Assembly (NCBI GenBank): GCA_944392465.1
Contig: CALXWR010000001.1
Location: 36,604-100,603 of the forward strand
Source of the DNA: an uncultured Clostridia bacterium
GTDB taxonomy: Bacteria > Bacillota > Clostridia > TANB77 > CAG-508
Direction: 5' to 3'
DNA length: 64,000 nt
Made by a program: the position numbers and the translations under genes. Shown one piece after another: positions 28,461 through 38,738 of the stretch (the first letter of the stretch is position 1; each line of letters begins with the position of its first letter). The notes beneath the pieces are model-generated. The model did no database searches. It saw only the letters and a list, made by a program, of their open reading frames with translations, and was not told where the DNA came from.

Positions 28461-30492
28461 TTATTTAGCATCTTCCTCATCAAAAGCACCAAATAACTCA
28501 TCAAATTTTGCTTCTAATTCTTTTTGCACATCCACAGACATTATATCATCTTCATTTTTATCTTCTTCTGGTTCTTCGTTCTGTGGTAGAATTGGTGCTT
28601 CTTCACTTTGATGATTAACATTATTGCTATTAATCGTGTTTTTATTCGTTTTATTATTTTCTTCTTTTTTTGCACCTACTTTGTCATCTTCCTCAAATAA
28701 GTCATCAAGAGATTCAACCTTTAAATCTTTTGGTTTATTCTCTTCGCCTTCTACATATGGATTATAAGGATTAAATTTTCTCCATTTTCCTCTATTTCCA
28801 ATATCAAACTCTAAATGGTTTAATGTATATTCTCCTAGCTTTCTACCCATTTGAGTTTCGAAATAATAGTACTTTTCATCTTTTATTGGCTTTAACCCTT
28901 TTTCATATATAATACATAAATCGTTGTCCATTCTTCTTAATTCATCAGGTGTCATCAATGCTCTAGCCATAACTTGATCAGAATCGCTATAACCTTGTCT
29001 ATGGAATTGTTTGTCTCTATTTATAGACCTATTATCTCTAGATATAGTTTTCTCTCCTAGTGCCTTAGAGAAATATTCAACAGTTTTAAATGAGTTACTT
29101 CCTAAGAATACGTGAGTATCACAGTTACCCATTATGGTTTCATATGACTTTTCATATACAGCTTCTAATTGATCTAAGTTTTGAAGAATAACACTAAAAG
29201 ATATTCCTCTACTTCTTGATGTAGAAATCTTTTTATCAAAATCTGGTATTTGCCCTATATTTGCAAACTCATCTAATATAAAGAATGTTGGCATTTTTAA
29301 TCTTCCACCATTTTTATCTGCAAAATCGTATAGTTGTTGAATCATTTGTGAGAAGAATATTGTTAACAAGAAATCATATGCTTTATGTGTATCTGATGAT
29401 ATAACATACACTGCCGTTTTTCTTGTTCCTATTTCGTCAAAATCTATTGTGTCTGTTGAAGTTACCTCTGCTATTTCTTTTGAATCAAATTTACCTAATT
29501 TTGATTGTAATGAACTTAGAATTGAACCATATGTTTTTTCTGGTGCTATCTCAATTGATTTATAATTCATTCTTGCTGGATGATCATAAGGAAGTTGATT
29601 CATTAAATCTGTTAATAAATTGCTTCCTCCATTTGTGTTAGCAGCTCTAACTAATTCTGAACAGCTTGCTAGGTTTTGTTCTTCTTCTGGTCTTGTTGCC
29701 ATTAAATAATATATAAGTGCTTTTAATAACATTTCTGCCATATCATCCCAATATGGATCACTTCCTGATGTTTCTGACTTTTGTCCTTTTACTATTGTAT
29801 TTGCAATAACATCAACGTCTATTTCGTTTCTTATATGTAATAAAGGATTATATCCATCACTATTTGCTGGATTTACTAAATTTAATACTTTTATTTCATA
29901 CCCATTTTTTCTTAAATATCCTGCTGTTTTATCATAAAGTTCTCCCTTTGGATCTGTAAATACATATGAGCCTAACATTTGAAAAGCATTTGGTATTGAA
30001 TATGATGCTGATTTACCAGAACCAGAACCGTCCAACTACCAATACATTAACATTTCCTCTTTTATCTACTGGCAAATAATTATGTTTAGAAAGTATTATT
30101 CCCTTACTTTTACTTAATATACTATATTGTTCTCCACCTTCGCTCCAATCACTAGAACCATGCTCTATATCTGTATACTCGTGTTTTGGTTTTGATCTAA
30201 ATAATCCTATAAATACTAATACTAAATATATAATTGAGAAATATAGTAAAGTTTTAAAAAAGTATCCAATATAATCAGCTGATAATGCTTCACCTATTGA
30301 TGTAAAGCTTAAAAACTCTGGAAATAGTTTTTCTAAGAATATATTAAAATCAAAACTGCCACTCTGGTTTGCAATTCCAACTGAAACTCCAATAGGCGCA
30401 ACAAGTACTATGGCAAAAAATATCCATAGTACAGCTATAATTATTAAACTATTTTTATTATCTTTTAATGTCTTACTAATTTTATAGTTCAT
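28461..30492 (-). CDS. VirD4/TraG-type coupling ATPase, read through a +1 frameshift at a CGG codon
   Basis: Type IV secretion coupling protein, a hexameric membrane ATPase that feeds DNA or protein substrates into a transfer channel. Frame 0 (30492-30031, 154 residues) has two membrane helices (about 15-40 and 80-103) and ends ...NVNVLVVG, then CGG TTC TGG TTC TGG TAA. Skipping base 30030 (C of CGG) gives GGT TCT GGT TCT GGT AAA, completing Walker A as VVG-G-SGSGKSASYSIPNAF. The rest (30029-28461, 522 residues) has FTDPKGELYDKTAGYLR, Walker B FFILDEFANIGQIPDFDKKIS and an acidic C-terminal tail. Joined length is 676 residues. No relaxase or channel genes are nearby. Confidence 0.88.
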
Positions 30493-30521
30493 ATTATTAT
30501 TCCACCTTCGCTTTTGTTATA

Positions 30522-30815
30522 TTAATCTCTTCCCCTATCACTATCTCTTTTTCCTTCTATTGCTTTTTTAACTTTAGCAGCATCTCCTGATAGAACTTGT
30601 CCATCTTTTGTTGCTCTACCAATGACTTTCTTTCCATCTTTTACAACTATATTATCAGCTGCTGCAAGTGTAGTATTTGGTCCTTCAATAACTTCTAACT
30701 TAGATGGTCCTCTTTTTGCTGATTTTGGAGGCATTACCAATGTTTGTTCATCTTTTGCTATTACTTGTCCTCCACAAACATGCTTACTACTTGAATGTAC
30801 ATTCGTACTACTCAT
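30522..30815 (-). CDS. Small protein of unknown function in the VirD4-like operon
   Basis: I do not recognise this 97-residue protein. It starts MSSTNVHSSSKHVCGGQVIAKDEQ, has no membrane segment, two glycine-linked beta-like units (LEVIEGPNTTLAAADNIVVKDGKKVIGRATKDGQVLSG) and ends RDSDRGRD. ATG 30815 is preferred to 30848 because a GGGGAAA Shine-Dalgarno precedes it and the longer frame overlaps the upstream gene. It lies 29 bases before the coupling ATPase and is probably co-expressed with it. Its short repeated turns could form a surface or substrate-like domain, but this is speculation. Confidence 0.6.
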   Translation of the reverse strand: MSSTNVHSSSKHVCGGQVIAKDEQTLVMPPKSAKRGPSKLEVIEGPNTTLAAADNIVVKDGKKVIGRATKDGQVLSGDAAKVKKAIEGKRDSDRGRD

Positions 30816-30831
30816 GATATTTCCCCTTTCT

Positions 30832-31353
30832 CTAGTCTTTCTTCTCATCTCTAATTTCGAATGTAAAGTATGACTTATATGGTTTTAACTTGCATTTTCC
30901 TCTAACATCATTTGTTTCTTTGTCAAAATATAATACTGGTTTTACTTCTTCTGTAGTTTCTGGATCTATTATTGTTATAGGTCTTTTTAAATTTGGAGTA
31001 TATTTAAACTCTTTAAATACTGTTTCTTCCTCCGAATATAAAGTATCAAACTTTATTAATGCTGGCTTTTTAGATATCGTAACTTTATTATCTTCTAAAA
31101 TTCCCATATTTACAACTACTCTATCTTTTCCAAAAGACAATATAACTAAATCTTGCTCGTCTTTTGGCTCGTCAACAAAAAAAGTCTTTTTTTTAACATC
31201 TCCCCTCAATTCTTCTGTAAAGTCCAATCTTTCTATTGTATATTTAGGTGATTCTTTTAAATACTCTTTTTCTGTTTCATTAATTTTATATATTACTGTG
31301 TTTACTCCTTGTGGATCAGTTATACTGAAGTGTTTCCCCTGTACAATCTCCAT
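30832..31353 (-). CDS. Unknown protein, first gene of the VirD4-like operon
   Basis: I do not recognise this 173-residue protein. It has no signal peptide or membrane segment. It is rich in charged residues and beta-strand-like stretches (FSITDPQGVNTVIYKINETEKEYL, RVVVNMGILEDNKVTISKKPALIKF, KPYKSYFTFEIRDEKKD). It ends 17 bases before the next start and precedes the coupling ATPase, so the three genes form one unit. A role as adaptor or substrate of the ATPase is only a guess from context. Confidence 0.6.
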   Translation of the reverse strand: MEIVQGKHFSITDPQGVNTVIYKINETEKEYLKESPKYTIERLDFTEELRGDVKKKTFFVDEPKDEQDLVILSFGKDRVVVNMGILEDNKVTISKKPALIKFDTLYSEEETVFKEFKYTPNLKRPITIIDPETTEEVKPVLYFDKETNDVRGKCKLKPYKSYFTFEIRDEKKD

Positions 31354-31511
31354 ACACTTTTACCCTCTTTCTATGAATCTTCGTTGCCATAGCTTATCCT
31401 TCGTTTGAATCACTATATTTCCATTATATAGCATTTGGCTACATAAGTCAATATTTTTCTTATCTTTATGTTAACTTTGCAAAAATAAGCTATCAACTAC
31501 TGTTACATATT

Positions 31512-32414
31512 TTATTCTACATTCACTCTTGGATTAAACTTAGATATTTTGTCAAGTTTTTTATAAATTCCAATTTCCTCATTCGTTGGCTTCTTAGGTA
31601 TCATTATTTTTACGTCTGCTATCAATTCTCCTCTTCCACCTTTTCCATCTTTATATCCTTTTCCTGGTATCTTTACTTTTTCTCCACTTTCAACTCCTTG
31701 TGGGATATGTAAATATATAGTTTCCCCAATTGTCTCTATTGAAACTTTTGTACCAAGCACCGCTTCCCATGGTGTTATATATAAATTTGTATATAGGTCA
31801 ATTCCTTTTAATGAGAATTTCTTGCTATTAACGATATTAATTCTTATTAATAAATCCCCGTTTTTTCCTCCGTTTTCACCCTTTTTGCCTTGTCCTATTA
31901 ACCTAATTTTTTCATTATTTCTTATTCCTGCTGGTATTTTTATTGTAAATGTTTTCATCTTGCCATTTTGTGTTCTTAAAGAAATTTTCTTTTCCAAACC
32001 ATAGAAAGCTTCTTCAATTGATACTTCTATTTCAGTTTCAATATTTTCACCTTTTCTCGTACGTTTTTCTTCTTTCTTTTTAGTTATTTTCTTTTCTTTG
32101 TCCAATTTTTCTCCAAAAAACATATTAAAAAAGTTACTAATTATAGAGCCTTCTTCTCTTCTAGCTCCTTCTGGTTTTTTCTTTCTACCAACATTGTAAA
32201 ACCACGTTCTATCATATTTTCTTTTTGATGAAGGTGTTGATAATACTTTATAGGCTTCGTTTATATCTTTAAACCTTTCTTCAGAAAAGCTGTTTCCTGA
32301 ATTGATGTCTGGGTGATATTTCTTGGCCTGTTCCCTATAAGCTGTTTTTATCTCGTCTTGAGTTACTTTATTGTTTTCTAGGCCTAGTATTTTGTAATAA
32401 TCTTTAAATATCAT
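31512..32414 (-). CDS. DnaJ/CbpA-type J-domain co-chaperone
   Basis: Stimulates Hsp70 (DnaK) ATP hydrolysis. From ATG 32414 it is 300 residues: J domain (about 4-70, with DYYKILGL and the HPD triad in KYHPDINSG) and DnaJ C-terminal substrate-binding domains (about 110-280). There is no cysteine-rich zinc domain, so it is the CbpA class, not DnaJ. ATG 32414 has GGGGGAGGA just upstream; the longer frame to 32441 has none. Not adjacent to dnaK. Confidence 0.9.
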   Translation of the reverse strand: MIFKDYYKILGLENNKVTQDEIKTAYREQAKKYHPDINSGNSFSEERFKDINEAYKVLSTPSSKRKYDRTWFYNVGRKKKPEGARREEGSIISNFFNMFFGEKLDKEKKITKKKEEKRTRKGENIETEIEVSIEEAFYGLEKKISLRTQNGKMKTFTIKIPAGIRNNEKIRLIGQGKKGENGGKNGDLLIRINIVNSKKFSLKGIDLYTNLYITPWEAVLGTKVSIETIGETIYLHIPQGVESGEKVKIPGKGYKDGKGGRGELIADVKIMIPKKPTNEEIGIYKKLDKISKFNPRVNVE

Positions 32415-32473
32415 AAGCCTTCCTCCCCCTAAAAGCACCATTATTATACCATATTCTACAAAATAAATAAATA

Positions 32474-33100
32474 CTAAACCAGTTTTTTTTGTAAATTTGT
32501 GATAATTTTATTCCTAGTAAATATACTATCAGGGTGAATTAGCTCATTTTTTCTTAAAGTATATTCTAAAGACATATCAATTTCATATAGTACTGCTTTA
32601 TCAATATCTTCTATTGCTATTCTTCTTGCTTCTTCTAATTTTGCTTGCTTTTCTTCATTTTTATAATTTCTATTTTCCTCTATTTTGTCAGCAACAAAGA
32701 TTATCTTGGCTAAAAGATTCATATTTTTATTTGCAACTGTATGATATTTTATTGCATCTTGCATATCTTCTGTAAATCCATATCTTTTTTTACATATGTC
32801 TGCACCAATTTTAGCATGCAATAATCCAATATTAACTTTCTCTATTTCGTCTACCCCTAGCTTATTTTCAATAGCATATTGTAGTTTTTCTTCTTTTGAT
32901 AGTTCTTTTCCTATATCATGTGCTAATCCAATTAATTTTGCTTTGTTAACATCTTCTCCATAAATTTTAGCTAACTCTTCTGCTTTTTTCATTACACCCA
33001 TAGAATGTTTGTATCTTTTTTCAGAAATTTCTTTTTTTAAATCTTCATCTATTTGCTTTAATAGTTTTTTTGTTTTATTATCATCAAATATTTCTTCCAT
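32474..33100 (-). CDS. HD-domain phosphohydrolase (YqeK-like)
   Basis: Metal-dependent hydrolase of the HD superfamily. About 208 residues with the ligands H (RYKHSMGVMKKAEELA), HD (LAHDIGKELS) and later H/D residues (LLHAKIGADI, YHTVANKNM, FVADKIEENR), the pattern of YqeK, a diadenosine tetraphosphate hydrolase in several Firmicutes. The start is uncertain between ATG 33112, which touches AAAGGA, and ATG 33100, which has an 11-base spacer. YqeK usually lies beside nadD; here the neighbour is ddl. Confidence 0.8.
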   Translation of the reverse strand: MEEIFDDNKTKKLLKQIDEDLKKEISEKRYKHSMGVMKKAEELAKIYGEDVNKAKLIGLAHDIGKELSKEEKLQYAIENKLGVDEIEKVNIGLLHAKIGADICKKRYGFTEDMQDAIKYHTVANKNMNLLAKIIFVADKIEENRNYKNEEKQAKLEEARRIAIEDIDKAVLYEIDMSLEYTLRKNELIHPDSIFTRNKIITNLQKKLV

Positions 33101-33172
33101 TATTTTGTTCATTCCTTTCTGATAAATTGTTGTATAATATTTCAACCAAATTAGCTAATTTTATATTTTTAA

Positions 33173-34243
33173 TTAGTTTACTTGCTCTTCCATTGCTAAA
33201 TTAATTAGTTTGTCTAATAATTCACTATATTTAACTCCTTCTTGTTCCCATAATTTTGGATACATACTTATTTTTGTAAATCCTGGCATAGTGTTTATTT
33301 CAATTAATAAAATTCTATTAGTTTTATTTTCAATAAAGAAATCTACTCTAGATAGCCCTTTTCCGTCTATTGCTTTAAAAGCTTTTACTGCTGTTTTTCT
33401 TATTTTTTCTACTATCTCCTTAGAAACGTCTGCAGGTATTACAGTTCTAGATTCATTATTTTTATATTTTGCATCAAATGTATAAAAATCTTCTGCAGAT
33501 AGTATTTCTCCTATACCTGAGACTTCCACCTCTTCATTCCCTAATACGGCACACTCTACTTCTCTACCCTTTATTTCTTCTTCAACAAGTATTTTTTTGT
33601 CGAATTTTCCAGCATATTCTATATATCTTTTTAATTCTTCTTTGTTTGTTGCTTTATTTATTCCAATTGAAGAACCTGAATTTGATGGTTTTATAAATAC
33701 TGGATATCCCAATTTTTCTTCTACAATGTCTGGTATTTTATTCAAGCTTATTATTTTTTCATTAAACTTTTCATCTACATATATGTATTTATCTTCATAT
33801 TTTCTTAAATAAATATAATCTGCTTGTTCTATATTAGCATTTTTAAATATAAATTTTGAATACACTTTATCCATACACACACTTGACGATAATACTTTAC
33901 ATCCTACATATGGTCTATTAATTAACTCTAACATTCCTTGAATCGTACCATCTTCCCCATATAACCCATGTAATACCGGAAATATCACATCACATTCTTG
34001 TAAATATTCAATTGGATTTATTATTTTATTAATTTCGTTTATTTTTTCGCCTACTTCAATAACCTCTATATCCTCTATCTTTCTTGTGTATTCAAACCAA
34101 TTTCCTACTTCATCTATATATATTGGATATATTTCATATTTAGTTTTATCTAAGTTTTTTATTACTGATGTGCCTGATGTAATAGACACATCATGTTCTG
34201 TTGACATTCCTCCAAATATAACGCCTACTTTTAACTTATTCAT
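33173..34243 (-). CDS. ddl: D-alanine--D-alanine ligase
   Basis: Makes D-Ala-D-Ala for peptidoglycan precursors; ATP-grasp enzyme. About 356 residues: N-terminal FGGMSTEHDVSITSG, central ATP-grasp VFIKPSNSGSSIGINKA and VEEEIKGREVECAVLG, and metal-binding LLIEINTMPGFTKISMYP. Arrangement with murF directly upstream is functional, since MurF uses the dipeptide. The protein probably starts at ATG 34243 (MNKLKVGVIFGG), because the upstream ATG at 34252 abuts the AAGGGG Shine-Dalgarno. Confidence 0.95.
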   Translation of the reverse strand: MNKLKVGVIFGGMSTEHDVSITSGTSVIKNLDKTKYEIYPIYIDEVGNWFEYTRKIEDIEVIEVGEKINEINKIINPIEYLQECDVIFPVLHGLYGEDGTIQGMLELINRPYVGCKVLSSSVCMDKVYSKFIFKNANIEQADYIYLRKYEDKYIYVDEKFNEKIISLNKIPDIVEEKLGYPVFIKPSNSGSSIGINKATNKEELKRYIEYAGKFDKKILVEEEIKGREVECAVLGNEEVEVSGIGEILSAEDFYTFDAKYKNNESRTVIPADVSKEIVEKIRKTAVKAFKAIDGKGLSRVDFFIENKTNRILLIEINTMPGFTKISMYPKLWEQEGVKYSELLDKLINLAMEEQVN

Positions 34244-34282
34244 CATATACATCCCCTTCTTTATAATAAAACTATTTTTATT

Positions 34283-35689
34283 TTAACAAATTTTTTCAAA
34301 AATCTCTTGAAAATTCATTCCATTAGAAGCCTTTAAAAGTATTGCATCTCCTTCTTGTATTTTATTTTTTAATATTTCTATAGCTTCTTCATTATTTTTA
34401 CATACAAAAATCTTATCTTTGCTTAATCCTTCTTCTTGTGCTTTTTTTGAAATATATTTAGACATATCACCTACTGTTAATAATATGTCTATTTTATTTT
34501 TCACAACTTCTTCTCCTACTTTCTCATGAAGCATTTTTGAAAATTCTCCTAGCTCTAGCATATCTCCTAATACTGCAATTCTCCTATTAGTACTTATATT
34601 TCCTAAATAATCTAGTGCTGCTTTCATAGAATCATAATTTGCATTATAGCAATCATTAATAATAGTTGCTCCCATTTCATTTTTATGTATTTCCATTCTT
34701 CTTTTTGTTAATTCAAAATTAGCTGTCCCTTGTAAAATATCTTCCATTTTTATATTAAATAAATTTCCAACTGCTATAGCACATAAACTATTTAATACAA
34801 AATGTGCTCCGCCAACTGATACATTAACATTATATGTTTTATTGTTTATATCTATCTTATATGTACTTCCGTTTTCTGATGTTTTCACATCCTTTGCCAT
34901 AATGTCACTTTTATTTTCTAACCCAAATGTCACTACATTAAATTTATTGTCGTGGTTATTTTTATTCCAATCCTGTAGCATGTCATTATCATTATTAATA
35001 ATTAATGTTCCATTTTCTTGTAATCCTTCTAAAATTTCTAATTTTGCTTTTAAAATATTTTCTCTTGAACCTAAGTTCCCTATATGGGCTGTTCCAACAT
35101 TTGTTATAACTGCCACAGTTGGTTTTGCTATTTTGGTAAGATTACTAATTTCTCCTAGCTCACTCATTCCCATTTCTATTACCATTGCATCATGGTCTTT
35201 TAATCTTAAAATTGTAAGTGGCAATCCTATTTGATTGTTATAATTTCCTAATGTTTTTAAAACATTATATTTCTTACTCATTACGCTTGCTATAATATCT
35301 TTTGTACTTGTTTTTCCAACACTTCCCGTTATGCCTATAACTGGTATATTATATAAGCTTCTTTTATAGGTAGCTAGCTCTTGTAGTGCTTTTATTGTAT
35401 CTTCTACCATTACGATTGTTCTATCTGGATATTCTTTTTCTATTGCACTTTTATCTATTTTGTCTTTTATGCTTTCTTTTTGCAATATACAAACTTTTGC
35501 ACCATTTTTCAAGGCATTTTTAAAATATAAATTTCCGTCAAAATTTTCTCCTTTTATTCCTAAAAATATATCTCCATCTTTTACTTCCCTAGTATCTTTT
35601 GCAAAATCAACTAGAGTTTCATTTTCATCTCCTATTAAAATTTCTCCTTTGCAAAGTCTTACTACATCTTTTACATAAATTTGTTTCAT
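34283..35689 (-). CDS. murF: UDP-N-acetylmuramoyl-tripeptide--D-alanyl-D-alanine ligase
   Basis: Adds D-Ala-D-Ala to the UDP-MurNAc-tripeptide, the last cytoplasmic step of precursor synthesis. The 468-residue protein has the N-terminal uridine-binding domain, ATP-binding GITGSVGKTSTK (119-130), the Mur ligase centre (VIEMGMSELGEIS, VITNVGTAHIGNLGS) and the C-terminal domain (INDCYNANYDSMKAAL, AVLGDMLELGEFS). Length is normal. It is 40 bases upstream of ddl, same strand. Confidence 0.97.
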   Translation of the reverse strand: MKQIYVKDVVRLCKGEILIGDENETLVDFAKDTREVKDGDIFLGIKGENFDGNLYFKNALKNGAKVCILQKESIKDKIDKSAIEKEYPDRTIVMVEDTIKALQELATYKRSLYNIPVIGITGSVGKTSTKDIIASVMSKKYNVLKTLGNYNNQIGLPLTILRLKDHDAMVIEMGMSELGEISNLTKIAKPTVAVITNVGTAHIGNLGSRENILKAKLEILEGLQENGTLIINNDNDMLQDWNKNNHDNKFNVVTFGLENKSDIMAKDVKTSENGSTYKIDINNKTYNVNVSVGGAHFVLNSLCAIAVGNLFNIKMEDILQGTANFELTKRRMEIHKNEMGATIINDCYNANYDSMKAALDYLGNISTNRRIAVLGDMLELGEFSKMLHEKVGEEVVKNKIDILLTVGDMSKYISKKAQEEGLSKDKIFVCKNNEEAIEILKNKIQEGDAILLKASNGMNFQEIFEKIC

Positions 35690-35858
35690 TATTTATATCA
35701 TCCCTTTCTTATGGCATAGACTTAGTTGAACAACGTCAAAACATAATTATTTTCCAACTTTCTTTTCTTTAAAAGTATTGTTTGTTTTTTAATATATATT
35801 AGTTAATATTATATTTTTCATTCAGTATTATATGCTAATTTTTCGCATTTTACAAGAA

Positions 35859-35889
35859 AAAACCTCCTCGATATGGAGGTTTTTTATTT
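35859..35889 (-). terminator. Terminator downstream of ypeB
   Basis: AAAAAACCTCC / GGAGGTTTTTT with a 7-base loop, 25 bases after the ypeB stop codon. Confidence 0.88.
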
Positions 35890-35913
35890 ATATCACTCAT
35901 AATTTTTAATTAT

Positions 35914-37296
35914 CTAATGTGTTAATATTCCATTAGGAGTATTGGTTATAATTAATATATCTTCTTCCTTTCCTGTTTGAGTATTAACATATACAATAAA
36001 GTCTAATCCTTCAACATTTCCTTCAAACTCCCAACATTCTATCTCTGTTTGCCATTCTGTTGGAATAACTACTAATCTTTCACTTTCTATATTTAGGTTT
36101 TTGTTTAAACTTTCTTTTGCCTTTTCCACACTAATCTTTGGTTCTTTTATTTTTCTTTCACTATGAGAATTTAAATATCCCGTTGTCTCAATTCCTAAGA
36201 TTTCTCCATTATCTAATGCCACTTTTACTTTTATTAAATCTGGATACATCAGAACATTTTCTTGCACATATGCATAATTTATCGTTACTATTCCGCTTTC
36301 TTTCAAATAATATGTTTCTTCCATATTGTTAAAGCCTTTAGATTTCAAATATTCCTTTGCCTTGTTATCCGCTTCCTTTTCAGATATCACTTCAGATAAT
36401 ACTTCTCTATTTTTATCCATATATACTAAATGCCCACCTTTTTCCGATATAGATATCGTACAAGTAGAATCATCATTATATGTTATTCCAAAATTAAATA
36501 CATTTATATAACCTTCACTTTTTCCATAGGAATTTATTTCTTTTATATTATTATTTCCAATAAACTCTATTGCTTTATTTTTTGCTGTTTCCTCGTCTAT
36601 ATTTTTGCCTGTCAAGCCCACTTTTTCTTTAGTCGTAATATGTTCTGAAAAGGCACCATCATATATTAACCCAGAATACTCATGAAAAGTTTGTTCTAAA
36701 TTGCTAAAACTATCTTTAGATATATTACTTACTTCTTTTGCGAACACGCTATTTCCCTTTTTTTCTAATTCCCCGAAACTTATTCTTCCATTATTTAAAT
36801 CTGCTGATAATTGATTTAATGTGTTTTCAAGCTCCACACTATATTGATGTAAGTTTTTTATGTTTTCCATATCTTCATTTGATAATTCTTCGTCTCTTAA
36901 ATTTTTAGTATACAATGAGTAACTATACTCACTAACTTGATTTAGAAACTTAGATGTATTTTCAAGTTCATTTGTGTTTATTGGAAGCTGGCTTAATGAT
37001 GTTAATGCCATGTTTGCTTCTCTCCATACATTAGATAAACTAGTAGCTCCGCTTTCTGGTGAATTTGAAATTAAAGCTTTTGCCAAATAAACTTCTACGT
37101 TTTGCACATAATCTACTAATTCGTAAAATGCCATGTTATATGAATTATCAGATAATTGTCTATATTCTAATTGTTTTTTATATATATACATTCCTAAAAT
37201 TACTATTATAGAAAAAAGAACAACTATTATACTAAGCATATGCCTATCTTTTAACCTGTTTTTCCAATCAATAAGTTTAGATTTTATTTTATCCAC
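35914..37296 (-). CDS. ypeB: Germination protein YpeB
   Basis: Spore inner-membrane protein that stabilises the cortex-lytic enzyme SleB. About 460 residues: one N-terminal membrane helix, a helical four-repeat region, and C-terminal PepSY-type domains (FGITYNDDSTCTISISEKGGHLVYMDKNREV and similar). GTG 37296 has a good AAAGG spacing of 9 bases; the ATG at 37305 abuts the Shine-Dalgarno and the ATG at 37314 lacks one, so the start is uncertain by six codons. sleB is usually adjacent but is not seen here. Confidence 0.88.
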   Translation of the reverse strand: MDKIKSKLIDWKNRLKDRHMLSIIVVLFSIIVILGMYIYKKQLEYRQLSDNSYNMAFYELVDYVQNVEVYLAKALISNSPESGATSLSNVWREANMALTSLSQLPINTNELENTSKFLNQVSEYSYSLYTKNLRDEELSNEDMENIKNLHQYSVELENTLNQLSADLNNGRISFGELEKKGNSVFAKEVSNISKDSFSNLEQTFHEYSGLIYDGAFSEHITTKEKVGLTGKNIDEETAKNKAIEFIGNNNIKEINSYGKSEGYINVFNFGITYNDDSTCTISISEKGGHLVYMDKNREVLSEVISEKEADNKAKEYLKSKGFNNMEETYYLKESGIVTINYAYVQENVLMYPDLIKVKVALDNGEILGIETTGYLNSHSERKIKEPKISVEKAKESLNKNLNIESERLVVIPTEWQTEIECWEFEGNVEGLDFIVYVNTQTGKEEDILIITNTPNGILTH

Positions 37297-37483
37297 AAAA
37301 TTCATCCTTTCCATTTTTTCTATTTTTATATATTTTGTATAAAATTTGTTAAATTATTCTTAATATTTTTTTATATTTTAGACTTTTAATGTTTTTTATG
37401 ATAAAATGTCCTTGATTTAAATTTCTTGTTTAAGACTATTAGATAAATAAAGGTAAAATATATAATTTTTACGAGGGGAAGTT

Positions 37484-38611
37484 ATGAAAAAAATTTTAAT
37501 ATTATATGCAGCATATGGTGGTGGGCACTATTCTGCTGCAAAATCAATTAAAAAATATTTAGATGATAATTACGAAGTTGAAACAGAAATAATTGATTGT
37601 ATAGAATATATTAATAAAGTATTAAATAGAGTTACTACTGGTGCATATAAAGAAATGGCAAAAAAAGCACCTAATTTATGGGGAAAAGTTTATTCAAATT
37701 CGCAAAAAGGGTTACTTGGTCATGTAAGTTCCAGAACAAATAAGATGATGGCAATTAAATTAAAAAATCTTATTAAAGAAAAAAATCCAGATTTAGTTGT
37801 ATCCACTCATCCTTTTAGTAGTCAGATGGTTAGTTATTTAAGAAGAAAACAAAAAATATTTTGCAAACTTGCTACTGTTCTAACAGATTTTGCACCACAT
37901 GAACAATGGCTTATTGGACATGAATATACTGATGCTTTTTTTGTATCAAATGAGAATATGAAAAATGAAATAATAAAATTTGGTGTTACACCACAAAAAA
38001 TATTTGTTACTGGTATTCCTCTGTCAGATAGATTTTTTGAAAATTTTGATAAAGATAAAATATATGAATCATTTAATCTAGATAAAGATAAACCAGTAGT
38101 ACTATTTTTTGGTGGCGGTGAATTTGGACTCGGAAAAGATAGAACTTTAGAAGTTTTAGAATCAATTGTGAATAATTTATCCACATACCAAATTGTAGCT
38201 ATTTCAGGAAAAAACAAAAAGATGAATGATAGTTTTCATGAATTAGTCGATAAATTAGATGTGAATGATAGAGTTAAAATTTTAGAATATACAAACTCTG
38301 TACCAGAACTAATGCATATAGCCAGTTTAGTAGTTACAAAACCAGGAGGATTAACTACAAGCGAAAGTTTAGTATCTGGACTTCCAATATTGATTATAAA
38401 TCCAATACCAGGCCAAGAGGAAGAAAACGCAGAATTTTTAGAAAGTCACAATGTGGCTGTGTGGCTAAAGAAAGATGAAAACCCTAATAAAGTTATACAC
38501 CAGATGTTAAAAGAACCAAATAAATTAGAAGAAATGAAGAATAACGCAATAAAAATCGCAAAAAAATATGCTACTCAGGATATATGTACTGAATTAATGA
38601 ATTTAATTTAA
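37484..38611 (+). CDS. MGDG synthase/UgtP-like GT28 glycosyltransferase
   Basis: Family 28 glycosyltransferase resembling processive diacylglycerol glucosyltransferase UgtP and monogalactosyldiacylglycerol synthase. The 375-residue protein starts KKILILYAAYGGGHYSAAKSI, the family glycine loop, contains VLTDFAPHEQW, and a C-terminal nucleotide-sugar site (KPGGLTTSESLVSGLPILIINPIPGQEEENAEFL). Likely product is a membrane glycolipid or lipoteichoic acid anchor. It is monocistronic, with GAGGGGAAG before the ATG. Confidence 0.9.
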   Translation: MKKILILYAAYGGGHYSAAKSIKKYLDDNYEVETEIIDCIEYINKVLNRVTTGAYKEMAKKAPNLWGKVYSNSQKGLLGHVSSRTNKMMAIKLKNLIKEKNPDLVVSTHPFSSQMVSYLRRKQKIFCKLATVLTDFAPHEQWLIGHEYTDAFFVSNENMKNEIIKFGVTPQKIFVTGIPLSDRFFENFDKDKIYESFNLDKDKPVVLFFGGGEFGLGKDRTLEVLESIVNNLSTYQIVAISGKNKKMNDSFHELVDKLDVNDRVKILEYTNSVPELMHIASLVVTKPGGLTTSESLVSGLPILIINPIPGQEEENAEFLESHNVAVWLKKDENPNKVIHQMLKEPNKLEEMKNNAIKIAKKYATQDICTELMNLI

Positions 38612-38689
38612 ATTTAATTATTTTATTGTGAAAATTTTTAAAATCCTAGCAATAAATTATAAATATAACATTGTGGATAAAGTGATTAT

Positions 38690-38730
38690 AAAAAAATCAT
38701 ATTGTGGATAACTACAATATGATTTTTTGT
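38690..38730. terminator. Bidirectional terminator between the glycosyltransferase and recR
   Basis: AAAAAATCATATTGT / ACAATATGATTTTTT with an 8-base loop. The loop side contains one of two adjacent TGTGGATAA (DnaA-box) copies (38672, 38703). Confidence 0.88.
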
Positions 38731-38738
38731 TTACGTTA

